The notes below the pieces were generated by a model. It saw only the letters and a list, made by a program, of their open reading frames with translations, had not been told where the DNA came from and did no database searches. A stretch of DNA of 17,351 nt from positions 1 to 17,351 of the forward strand of contig SLBH01000312.1 in the NCBI GenBank assembly GCA_007126415.1, given 5' to 3'. Source of the stretch: Spirochaetales bacterium. GTDB lineage: Bacteria > Spirochaetota > Spirochaetia > DSM-27196 > SLAA01. Position 1 is the stretch's first letter. The number at the start of each line of letters is the position of its first letter. The translations under genes and the position numbers were made by a program. Shown one piece after another: positions 1 through 6,212 of this stretch.

Positions 1-210
1 AAGCCGCACTCGCGCATCAAGGTGGTGGCCGAGCACGTGGAGTTCAAGCCGCAGTTCCGCACCAAAGAGGAACTCCTCGAAGACGCGGCCGAGATTGAAT
101 CCGAGATCGCCGCACAGGCCGCGCTTGAGGACGCGAGCGCCGAAGAGGAAAACGAGGAAGCCTGGGTGGAGGCCGAAACCGAGGACCAAACCGCCGAGGC
201 TCTGGTCTGA
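1..210 (+). CDS. C-terminal fragment, probable single-stranded DNA-binding protein
   Basis: The reading frame is open from the first base of the window and stops at 208-210, so only the last 69 residues are visible. The visible part opens with K-P-H-S-R-I-K-V-V-A-E-H-V-E-F-K-P, which resembles the last beta strand of the OB fold in bacterial SSB proteins (the 'SKVEVVAENVQFL' region). An acidic, low-complexity tail rich in Glu and Ala follows. An acidic tail fits SSB, but the usual D-D-D-I-P-F tip that recruits partner proteins is absent; the protein ends in T-A-E-A-L-V. The identification rests on one short motif and would need the upstream sequence. The gene appears unrelated to the sugar locus downstream and is separated from it by a hairpin and a promoter. 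Confidence 0.45.
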   Translation, partial: KPHSRIKVVAEHVEFKPQFRTKEELLEDAAEIESEIAAQAALEDASAEEENEEAWVEAETEDQTAEALV

Positions 211-246
211 GGTCGGCATCCTGACTCGGTAGCAGTCTGTAAGTTA

Positions 247-274
247 GCGGGCGTCGTGCAGTTGCGGCGCCCGC
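247..274 (+). terminator. Hairpin after the ssb-like gene, possible terminator
   Basis: GCGGGCG (247-253) pairs with CGCCCGC (268-274). The stem can extend inward with G-T pairs to leave a 4-base loop (259-262). It lies 37 bases after the stop codon of the first gene. There is no run of T after the stem, so it may act only weakly or together with Rho. Confidence 0.4.
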
Positions 275-302
275 GGTCCTTCGGTATTCCTGCCCAGAAC
301 TA

Positions 303-311
303 CCCCCCCCC
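303..311. repeat. C9 homopolymer tract upstream of the ABC operon promoter
   Basis: Nine consecutive C residues stand 35 bases upstream of the predicted -35 box at 347. Tracts this long are prone to slippage. In Treponema pallidum, poly-G tracts just upstream of promoters are known to change transcription of some surface-protein genes; any such effect here is inference. Confidence 0.7.
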
Positions 312-346
312 TTACCCACGCATGAATTGCGTTTTTTGATTCTCTC

Positions 347-375
347 TTGCGTTATATTGGTTTTGGGTGTATTCT
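347..375 (+). promoter_or_regulatory. Sigma-70-type promoter of the ABC importer operon
   Basis: TTGCGT (347-352) and TATTCT (370-375) are separated by exactly 17 bases, in a locally AT-rich stretch (324-375) that contrasts with the GC-rich surroundings. The predicted start of transcription is near 382, giving a leader of about 60 bases before the binding-protein gene. A second TATATT at 353-358 lacks a well-spaced -35 box. Confidence 0.6.
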
Positions 376-441
376 GTTGCACGACGGGCAAGAAAACGAA
401 AGCAGCCCAAATTCTGGTGAGACCATTAAGGGGGTTTCCGA

Positions 442-1434
442 ATGTTGAGAAGAGTATGGTTGGTAGTGCTTGCGGTCTTGGTGATTGCGGCACCGATGTT
501 TGCAGGTGGCGCGGCCGAAGACGCTGAGCCCACCTCGCTCACGGTCTGGAGCGCGGCCGCCGAGGACGAGGCCGACGCGCTGGTTGAAGCGTTCAGCGAG
601 CAGTATCCCGAAATCAGTGTTGACGTCATCCGCGCGGGCTCGGGAGAGCTCTTGACGCGCCTTCGCGCCGAGCAACCCAATCCGGCGGGCGATATTCTGC
701 TTGGCATCGCCAAGGAAGCGTTCGACGACAACTACGATCTGTTTCGCGGTTACGTAGCCGCACATCACGACGAGATTCCGGCCGAGGTCCGTGACGACGC
801 CGCCGAGCCGCGCTACTACGGCTTTTCGATGCCGCTGCAGGCCTTCATGATCAACACCGAGCTTCTCGACGAAGAAGACTATCCGCGCACCTGGGAAGCT
901 TTGATCGACTCGAAGTACGAGGGCGAGCTGATCCTCGCGAACCCGGCGCTTTCGGGCTCGGCATACGCACAGATCTACATGATGCACGGTCTCTACGGCT
1001 TCGATTTTCTCGAGGAAGTCGCACGCCAGGCGGTGTTTGTATCGAGTTCTACCGCAGTGCCGGAATCGGTGGCGCGCGGTGAGTACGCGATCGGCGTGAC
1101 CGGCGAAGGCAACATTGCGCGCTACATCAACGAGGGCGCTCCGGTTACCTATGTATATCCCGAAGACGGCACCGGTCGTCGTTTCGACGCATCGGGAATC
1201 ATCGAGGGCGGTCCTAACCCGCGCGCGGCCGAGCTGTTCATGGACTTCATGACCTCCGAGGACGCGTATCAGATCATCCTCGAGACACGCGACCGCCGCG
1301 TTGTGCACCCCGGGTTCCCCGGACCGGGTCCGCTCCCGTCGCTCGATGAGATCACGTTCTTCACGTACGACGCCGAGGAAGCCGCCGCTATGCGCGACGA
1401 CCTCACGAACCGCTTCTCGGACCTGATCGAGTAG
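442..1434 (+). CDS. ABC transporter periplasmic substrate-binding protein (COG1840/AfuA type)
   Basis: This is the extracytoplasmic substrate receptor for the importer encoded by the next two genes. The 330-aa product starts with an uncleaved-lipid-free signal peptide: R3-R4, a hydrophobic stretch V5-A17, then P-M-F-A with predicted cleavage after A21, leaving G-G-A-A-E-D. That junction is typical of spirochaete binding proteins. The mature part opens with L-T-V-W-S-A and contains S-S-S-T-A-V-P-E-S-V-A-R-G-E-Y-A-I-G, a pattern of the COG1840 ('iron(III)/AfuA') family. The start is supported by AAGGGGG eleven to seven bases upstream. Despite the family label, I see no adjacent Tyr pair of the kind that binds iron in FbpA. 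AfuA of Actinobacillus binds hexose-6-phosphates, and the neighbouring SIS and Nag genes make a phosphosugar ligand plausible here. The ligand itself cannot be read from the sequence. Confidence 0.85.
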   Translation: MLRRVWLVVLAVLVIAAPMFAGGAAEDAEPTSLTVWSAAAEDEADALVEAFSEQYPEISVDVIRAGSGELLTRLRAEQPNPAGDILLGIAKEAFDDNYDLFRGYVAAHHDEIPAEVRDDAAEPRYYGFSMPLQAFMINTELLDEEDYPRTWEALIDSKYEGELILANPALSGSAYAQIYMMHGLYGFDFLEEVARQAVFVSSSTAVPESVARGEYAIGVTGEGNIARYINEGAPVTYVYPEDGTGRRFDASGIIEGGPNPRAAELFMDFMTSEDAYQIILETRDRRVVHPGFPGPGPLPSLDEITFFTYDAEEAAAMRDDLTNRFSDLIE

Positions 1435-1442
1435 CGGTTACT

Positions 1443-1510
1443 ACCCGCGCAGCGGTTGAGCCGTGGGTCGGGGGTGCCATGCCCGCCGGCTCGCGGCTGC
1501 GGTAGCCGCG
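1443..1510 (+). other. Two hairpins between binding-protein and ATPase genes
   Basis: The first stem pairs ACCCGCG (1443-1449) with CGTGGGT (1462-1468), including one G-T pair. The second pairs CGCGGCT (1492-1498) with AGCCGCG (1504-1510) around a 5-base loop. Such structures after binding-protein genes often protect the upstream mRNA or cause partial termination, so that more binding protein than membrane component is made. That role is inferred here. Confidence 0.5.
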
Positions 1511-1547
1511 TGCCCTCAATACCTTACACCAACACTGCGGAGGACCA

Positions 1548-2729
1548 ATGAGTCTGAGTATGACATACGAGGGTGTCGAAAAGGTGTTCGACCCCGAAGG
1601 CCGAAATCCGGTTCGCGCCTTGAACAGCGTGTCGTTCACGATCGAGCCCGGCGAACTCTTTTGCCTGCTCGGGCCGAGCGGGTGTGGAAAAACCACCTTG
1701 CTTCGCTGCACGGCCGGGCTTGAGTCCATTACCGGCGGTAAGATCTACTACGGCGAGCGCGATGTAACGACGATTCCCCCGTTTCGCCGCAACATCGGGA
1801 TGGTCTTTCAGAGCTTCGCGCTGTACCCACACATGAGCGTGTACGAGAACGTTGCATACGGCATGCGCGTGCGCAAGGTGCCGGAAGAAACCATCAGAAC
1901 CAAGGTTACCGAGATCATGGATCTCGTGGGGCTGCCTGATGTGCTCAAGCGCAACCCCAGCCCTACCGCGCTCTCGGGTGGGCAGAAGCAGCGTGTGGCG
2001 GTGGCGCGCGCGCTGGTCTACGACCCCGAGATCTTGCTGCTGGACGAGCCGCTCGCCAATCTCGATGCAAAACTGCGCCGACGGATGCGCGCCGAGATCC
2101 GCCGGATCCAGAAGGTCACCGGCATTACCACGATCTTCGTGACGCACGATCAAGAAGAGGCGATGGCGATCGGGGACCGCCTCGCGGTGCTCCGCGACGG
2201 CAACGTAGAGCAGCTCGGCTCCTCCGGTGAGCTCTATCATGAGCCGCAGAATGCCTTCGTCGCGAACTTCATCGGTAAGATGAACTTCTTTCACGGCAAC
2301 GTCGCCTCGGCGGCCGGCGCAAACCGCGAGTCGCCGGTGCGCATCGGTAATGAGCTAGAGATTCGCCCGCACAGCGAGCGCATCAAGCTGGAAGGGCCCC
2401 TCTCACCGGGGCAAGACGTGCTCGTCGGCGCACGGCCGGAGAACCTCTCGATCACCAATGTATCCTCGGCGGCCGGAGAAGCCGGCGGATCCGGCGGGGG
2501 TATTGTGGGGCGCGTGAACGTCATTCAGAACCTCGGGCAGATTACCCGCTACGAAGTAGTGGTGGACGACGCCTATGCGATCGACGCGCTCGAGGTAGAC
2601 ATGTACGCGCCGGTAGACGGGGTAACCGAGGGTGATGAGGTTGCGGTGCAGGTAAACGGTGAGAAAGCCCTGCTATTTGCGCCCGAGACGGTGGCCGACA
2701 CCGTTGCAGAAGAAGAAGAGGTGAGCTGA
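1548..2729 (+). CDS. ABC transporter ATP-binding protein (FbpC/PotA-like, with TOBE domain)
   Basis: This cytoplasmic ATPase energises the importer. All nucleotide-binding motifs are intact in the 393-aa product: Walker A G-P-S-G-C-G-K-T (42-49), Q-loop Q88, signature L-S-G-G-Q (142-146), Walker B I-L-L-L-D-E-P (162-168) and H-loop H200. The region from about 240 to 390 is a regulatory TOBE-type domain, which contains G-A-R-P-E-N-L as in sugar, iron and polyamine importers of the CUT1/FbpC group. A GGAGG sequence (1539-1543) four bases before the ATG supports the start. The stop codon overlaps the permease start by one base (TGATG), so the two are translationally coupled. Confidence 0.92.
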   Translation: MSLSMTYEGVEKVFDPEGRNPVRALNSVSFTIEPGELFCLLGPSGCGKTTLLRCTAGLESITGGKIYYGERDVTTIPPFRRNIGMVFQSFALYPHMSVYENVAYGMRVRKVPEETIRTKVTEIMDLVGLPDVLKRNPSPTALSGGQKQRVAVARALVYDPEILLLDEPLANLDAKLRRRMRAEIRRIQKVTGITTIFVTHDQEEAMAIGDRLAVLRDGNVEQLGSSGELYHEPQNAFVANFIGKMNFFHGNVASAAGANRESPVRIGNELEIRPHSERIKLEGPLSPGQDVLVGARPENLSITNVSSAAGEAGGSGGGIVGRVNVIQNLGQITRYEVVVDDAYAIDALEVDMYAPVDGVTEGDEVAVQVNGEKALLFAPETVADTVAEEEEVS

Positions 2730-4456
2730 TGGCCGCAGATTCAACTCGCACCCAAACCGAGTCCCGCATCGAGCGCTTGCTGCAGAAGGACTGGACGCCG
2801 TACCTGATTTTTGCGCTCCCGCTGCTCTTCTTGGTGCTGTTCTTGTTCTGGCCGCTCGCGACTACGGTCTTGCGTGCGCTCTCGGGGCCCGGATTCGATA
2901 TTGACCTCGGTAATCTCAGTCTCGAGAACTTTAACCGCTTCGTAACCTCGCCGATGTATCAACGCAGTCTTCGAAACTCGTTTGTGGTGAGCGTTTCGTC
3001 GGTTGTGTTCGCGAGCTTGATCGGACTCCCAATGGGCTACTTCGTGGCGCGCGTGAAGATGCCGTTCAAGAATCTGTTTCTCTCGATCGGGATTTTGCCG
3101 ATCATCATGCCGTCGTTCATCGGCGCGTTCTCATGGGTAATTCTCCTCGGTCGTCAGGGCATCATCCGCCATTTCTTGAACCAGATCTTCATGCCGTTTG
3201 GGATTGTGATTCCGAGCATTTACGGCTTGTGGGGCATCATCTTCGCGATGTCGCTCACGTACTTCCCGTTTGTGTTCCTGTTGAGCTACGGTGCGTTCAG
3301 CGCGGCGAATCCTATGCTCGAGGAAGCGGCGATGATGATGGGCGCAAGACGCCCGCGCATCATGCGAACCATTACGCTGCCGCTCGTCATCCCGAGCCTG
3401 GGCGCCGGTGCAATTCTGGTGTTCATCCGCTCGATGGGTAACTACGGCATCCCGGCAATCCTCGGTGGCGATCAGTACGTGCTTCCAACCTTGACCTACT
3501 TCCGGGTTACCGGGTTCTGGGACCTTAACTCAGCCGCCGCGATCGCGATGGTGAGCGTTGCAATCACCGGCGCGGCGCTGCTGCTGCAGAAATACGTCAT
3601 CAGTCGTCGCGAGTACGAGACGGTCTCGAGTTCGCGCTCCGAGCAGCACCTGCACACGCACTGGCTGGCGCGGCTGATCGCGGTGGCGTACTGCACGCTG
3701 GTGCTGATTGTCGCGATGCTTCCGAACATCACGATCATCATCATGTCGTTCTTTGAGCAGTGGCGCGGACTGTTTCCAACCGGCTTCACGCTCGAGAACT
3801 ACCTGCGCATACCGCGGATGGTGTCCTCAGAGATCTTCAACTCGTTGTTTCTCTCGATCACCGCGTCGTTCATCACCGCGGTGCTCGGGTGCATGGTAGC
3901 GTACATCACTGAGCGTCGGCGCCCGAAGGGCGCGGTAATCCTCGACCTCGCGGTGATGGCGCCGTTCATCCTGCCGGGTATCGTTGTCTCGGTTGCGCTG
4001 CTCTCGGCGTTCTCGGGCGACACCGTGCTGCCGCTCGGCGGAACCTTCATGATCATCTTGATCGCGTTTGTGGTACGCCGAACGCCGTACGTCTTCCGCT
4101 CGGTTGTGGCGAGCCTCACGCAGCTCGATGAAACGCTCGAGGAGAGCTCGATGATCATGGGCGCAAACTGGCTCTATACCTTCCGCCGCGTGACGCTGCC
4201 GTTGATTATGTCGGGCATTATCGCGGGCACCATCCTCACCTTTGCGACGCTGCTGCAGGAGCTCAGTACCACAATTTTGCTCTACAGCGCGCGTACGCGA
4301 ACGGTTCCGGTGCGCATCTTCTCGGCGGTGCAGGACGGCTACTTCGGCCAGGGCGCGGCGCTTTCGGTGATGCTTCTGGTTACGGTGTTCATCGTGGTGT
4401 ACGCGATGAACCGCATGCTCGGCCGCTCGATCTCCTCGAGCTTTAAGCTGGGTTGA
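2729..4456 (+). CDS. ABC transporter permease, two fused permease domains (FbpB-like)
   Basis: This inner-membrane channel carries both halves of the permease in one 575-aa chain, as in FbpB, AfuB and PhnV/PhnU-type fusions. Each half has the cytoplasmic EAA loop that docks on the ATPase: E-E-A-A-M-M-M-G-A (near residue 200) and E-E-S-S-M-I-M-G-A (near residue 475), each followed by a T-L-P-L motif. About twelve hydrophobic segments can be seen, starting with Y-L-I-F-A-L-P-L-L-F near residue 25, and the halves are joined near residues 295-310. It overlaps the ATPase gene by one base. No separate permease gene is needed, so binding protein, ATPase and this protein make a complete importer. Confidence 0.92.
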   Translation: MAADSTRTQTESRIERLLQKDWTPYLIFALPLLFLVLFLFWPLATTVLRALSGPGFDIDLGNLSLENFNRFVTSPMYQRSLRNSFVVSVSSVVFASLIGLPMGYFVARVKMPFKNLFLSIGILPIIMPSFIGAFSWVILLGRQGIIRHFLNQIFMPFGIVIPSIYGLWGIIFAMSLTYFPFVFLLSYGAFSAANPMLEEAAMMMGARRPRIMRTITLPLVIPSLGAGAILVFIRSMGNYGIPAILGGDQYVLPTLTYFRVTGFWDLNSAAAIAMVSVAITGAALLLQKYVISRREYETVSSSRSEQHLHTHWLARLIAVAYCTLVLIVAMLPNITIIIMSFFEQWRGLFPTGFTLENYLRIPRMVSSEIFNSLFLSITASFITAVLGCMVAYITERRRPKGAVILDLAVMAPFILPGIVVSVALLSAFSGDTVLPLGGTFMIILIAFVVRRTPYVFRSVVASLTQLDETLEESSMIMGANWLYTFRRVTLPLIMSGIIAGTILTFATLLQELSTTILLYSARTRTVPVRIFSAVQDGYFGQGAALSVMLLVTVFIVVYAMNRMLGRSISSSFKLG

Positions 4457-4458
4457 CG

Positions 4459-5361
4459 ATGAAAAGCACGGAACGACGAGCTGAAACTGAGGGTCGGTCC
4501 GGAACCGAACAACAACTGGGAACGCGCATGCAGGTTGAAGAATACTATCTGCTCGGAAAACGGGGCGACGCGGAGTCTTGTGAAGACGCGATTGTGGTGA
4601 ACGACCGCCTTGCCGCGGTGCTCGACGGCACCACGAGCCAGGTGCCGGGGCGGGACGGGCATGTTAGCCCCGGCCGCAAGGCGGTAGACCGTATCGCCGA
4701 GGCCTTGGAGACGATGCCGGGCGACGCAGACGCGTTCGCGTGCTTCACGCGGCTGAACGCCGCGGTGGCCGAGATCTATCGAGAAGAGGGCACCTACGAG
4801 CAGGCTCAAAGCAATCCGGAGTACCGCAGCAGCGCGGCCGCGATCGTCTACTCCCGGTTTCGCTCGGAGCTCTGGTTGATCGGCGACTGCCAAGCGCTGG
4901 TGGACGACCGCAAAATCACCGCGTGGAAGGACGCCGACGCGCTGCTCTCGGAGGTGCGCTCGATGTACCTAGAGTCCGAACTGCTGCGCGGCAAAACCAT
5001 CGAGGAGTTGCGCCACGACGATACCGGGCGGGGCTACATCCGCGAGCTACTCGTGCGGCAGAAGCAGTTCCAAAACCTCAACCGCGACTTGCCGTACGCC
5101 TTTCACGTCCTCGACGGCTTCCTCGAAGAGGTGGAGCCTGCGGTGGAGGTACATCGCGTGCCGCCGGATTGCCGGCGGCTCGTGCTCGCAAGCGACGGCT
5201 ACCCGGTGCTCGAGCCCACGCTCGCGGCCTCCGAGCGTTCGCTCGCCGAGATCATTGAGCGCGACCCGCTGTGCTTCAGAAGCTTCAAATCGACGAAGGG
5301 CGTGTACGGAGACAACATCTCGTTCGACGACCGCGCCTACCTGAGCTTGCGCTTGGGGTAG
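4459..5361 (+). CDS. PPM/PP2C-like metal-dependent phosphatase
   Basis: The 300-aa product has the spaced acidic motifs of the PPM (PP2C) fold: E42-D43 (C-E-D-A-I-V-V), D56-G57 (V-L-D-G-T-T-S), G142-D143 (L-I-G-D-C), D246 (A-S-D-G-Y-P) and D285-N286 (G-D-N-I-S-F-D-D). These match the metal ligands of PP2C, so it is probably an active Mn/Mg-dependent phosphatase; the usual D-G-H-G-G is D-G-T-T-S. No membrane segment or other domain is present. It starts two bases after the permease stop, in the ABC operon, which suggests it acts on the imported substrate or regulates uptake. Neither role is shown. The start is uncertain: the ATG at 4459 has no clear Shine-Dalgarno site, and the ATG at 4528 sits just before the conserved domain and gives 277 aa. 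A TTG at 4453 is also possible. Confidence 0.65.
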   Translation: MKSTERRAETEGRSGTEQQLGTRMQVEEYYLLGKRGDAESCEDAIVVNDRLAAVLDGTTSQVPGRDGHVSPGRKAVDRIAEALETMPGDADAFACFTRLNAAVAEIYREEGTYEQAQSNPEYRSSAAAIVYSRFRSELWLIGDCQALVDDRKITAWKDADALLSEVRSMYLESELLRGKTIEELRHDDTGRGYIRELLVRQKQFQNLNRDLPYAFHVLDGFLEEVEPAVEVHRVPPDCRRLVLASDGYPVLEPTLAASERSLAEIIERDPLCFRSFKSTKGVYGDNISFDDRAYLSLRLG

Positions 5362-5388
5362 GCCGCGGGTGACCACAGATTGCGTGTG

Positions 5389-5421
5389 ACAACCGGCAAA
5401 CAACCGGTGGACAACCGGTAG
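5389..5421 (+). repeat. Three tandem 11-bp repeats before SIS gene 1
   Basis: The units ACAACCGGCAA (5389-5399), ACAACCGGTGG (5400-5410) and ACAACCGGTAG (5411-5421) follow each other without gaps. Each holds ACAACCGG, and the period of 11 is close to one turn of the helix. They lie 27 to 59 bases upstream of the SIS start, between two genes of the same operon. They could be a stacked binding site or a simple slippage expansion. Confidence 0.85.
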
Positions 5422-5447
5422 CGTCTACCAACCAGGAGGTGAGCAGT

Positions 5448-6212
5448 ATGAGCGACACAACACCAGTGACTACCCAGTACCGAGAACGAATCGCGGAACA
5501 CCTGCAGCGCATCGAGAACGAGGAACTCGGCACGATCAAGCGTGCGGCCGAGATCCTTGCCGATCAGATACAAGCCGACCGCTTGGTGCATGTCTACGGT
5601 CCCGGCGGGCACTCAAACTTGGCGTCGCAGGAGGTGTTTTTCCGCGCCGGAGGGCTGATGCACTTCAGCGCGATCCTCGATGAAGGCACGCTTCTCAACA
5701 ACGGCGCTCTGCGCTCGATGGCGATCGAGCGCACGCCCGGGTACGGGCGCATCGTGATAGAGGACTACGGGCTCGGTGAGAACGATGTTCTCATCATCGT
5801 GAACGCCTACGGCATCAACGCCGCTACCATAGACGCCGCGATCACCGCGAAGGAGCGCGGAGTCACCCTGATCGGCATCAGTTCGGTCAAGCACGCGAGC
5901 GAGAGCGCGCCCGATCATCCCGCGCGCCACCCAACCAAGCAGAACCTGCACGACCTCGTTGATCTCGCGATCGACAGCAAACTCGAGATCGGCGACGCGG
6001 TGCTCTCGATTGAGGGTGTTGAGCAGAAGGTTGCCGCGATGTCGAGCTTTGCGAACGCGTATATCTTAAACTGTATCGCGGCCGAGACGGTTGTATTGCT
6101 CAAGGACCGCGGCGTCACCCCGCCGATCTGGCGTAGCGGCAACGCCCCCGGCGGCGACGACTGGAACAAGCAGTTCATCGCGAACTTCAAGAGCCGCGTC
6201 TCTAAGCTGTGA
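5448..6212 (+). CDS. SIS-domain sugar-phosphate-binding protein 1 (COG4821/UPF0309-like)
   Basis: SIS domains bind phosphosugars in isomerases, deaminases, etherases and regulators. This 254-aa protein has a helical lead-in (residues 10-44), a phosphate-loop-like G-P-G-G-H-S-N (51-57), then Q-E-V-F-F-R-A-G-G-L with E62 as a candidate catalytic acid. A second SIS core strand is V-L-I-I-V-N-A-Y-G-I-N (114-124), followed by H-P-A-R-H (157-161). It resembles the uncharacterised COG4821 group rather than GmhA, KdsD or MurQ, whose signatures it lacks. The start is fixed by AGGAGG (5434-5439) eight bases before the ATG; an upstream in-frame GTG at 5439 lies inside that ribosome site. It is clearly paralogous to the gene at 9014-9766. 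The reaction is unknown; isomerase, lyase or etherase are all possible. Confidence 0.82.
   Translation: MSDTTPVTTQYRERIAEHLQRIENEELGTIKRAAEILADQIQADRLVHVYGPGGHSNLASQEVFFRAGGLMHFSAILDEGTLLNNGALRSMAIERTPGYGRIVIEDYGLGENDVLIIVNAYGINAATIDAAITAKERGVTLIGISSVKHASESAPDHPARHPTKQNLHDLVDLAIDSKLEIGDAVLSIEGVEQKVAAMSSFANAYILNCIAAETVVLLKDRGVTPPIWRSGNAPGGDDWNKQFIANFKSRVSKL

Noticed and set aside
327..527. Plus-strand open frame starting at 327
   Set aside because: Its start lies upstream of the promoter at 347-375 and it overlaps the binding-protein gene in another frame, without a ribosome site.
352..1308. Long minus-strand open frame (318 codons) opposite the binding-protein gene
   Set aside because: It is a mirror of the GC-rich plus-strand gene: low-complexity Arg/Val/His-rich translation, no ribosome site, and the plus-strand gene has a clear signal peptide and family match.
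1524..2294. Minus-strand open frame (256 codons) opposite the ATPase gene
   Set aside because: The plus strand encodes every ABC ATPase motif. The opposite frame has no recognisable domain and arises from codon bias.
442..4456. Naming the importer afuABC, fbpABC or phnSTUV
   Set aside because: The family signatures are shared by iron, phosphosugar, phosphonate and other importers. No ligand-specific residue could be read, so no gene symbols are given.
5448..6212. Calling an SIS protein murQ or gmhA
   Set aside because: Neither copy carries the signatures of those families; only the general SIS fold and the COG4821-like pattern are supported.
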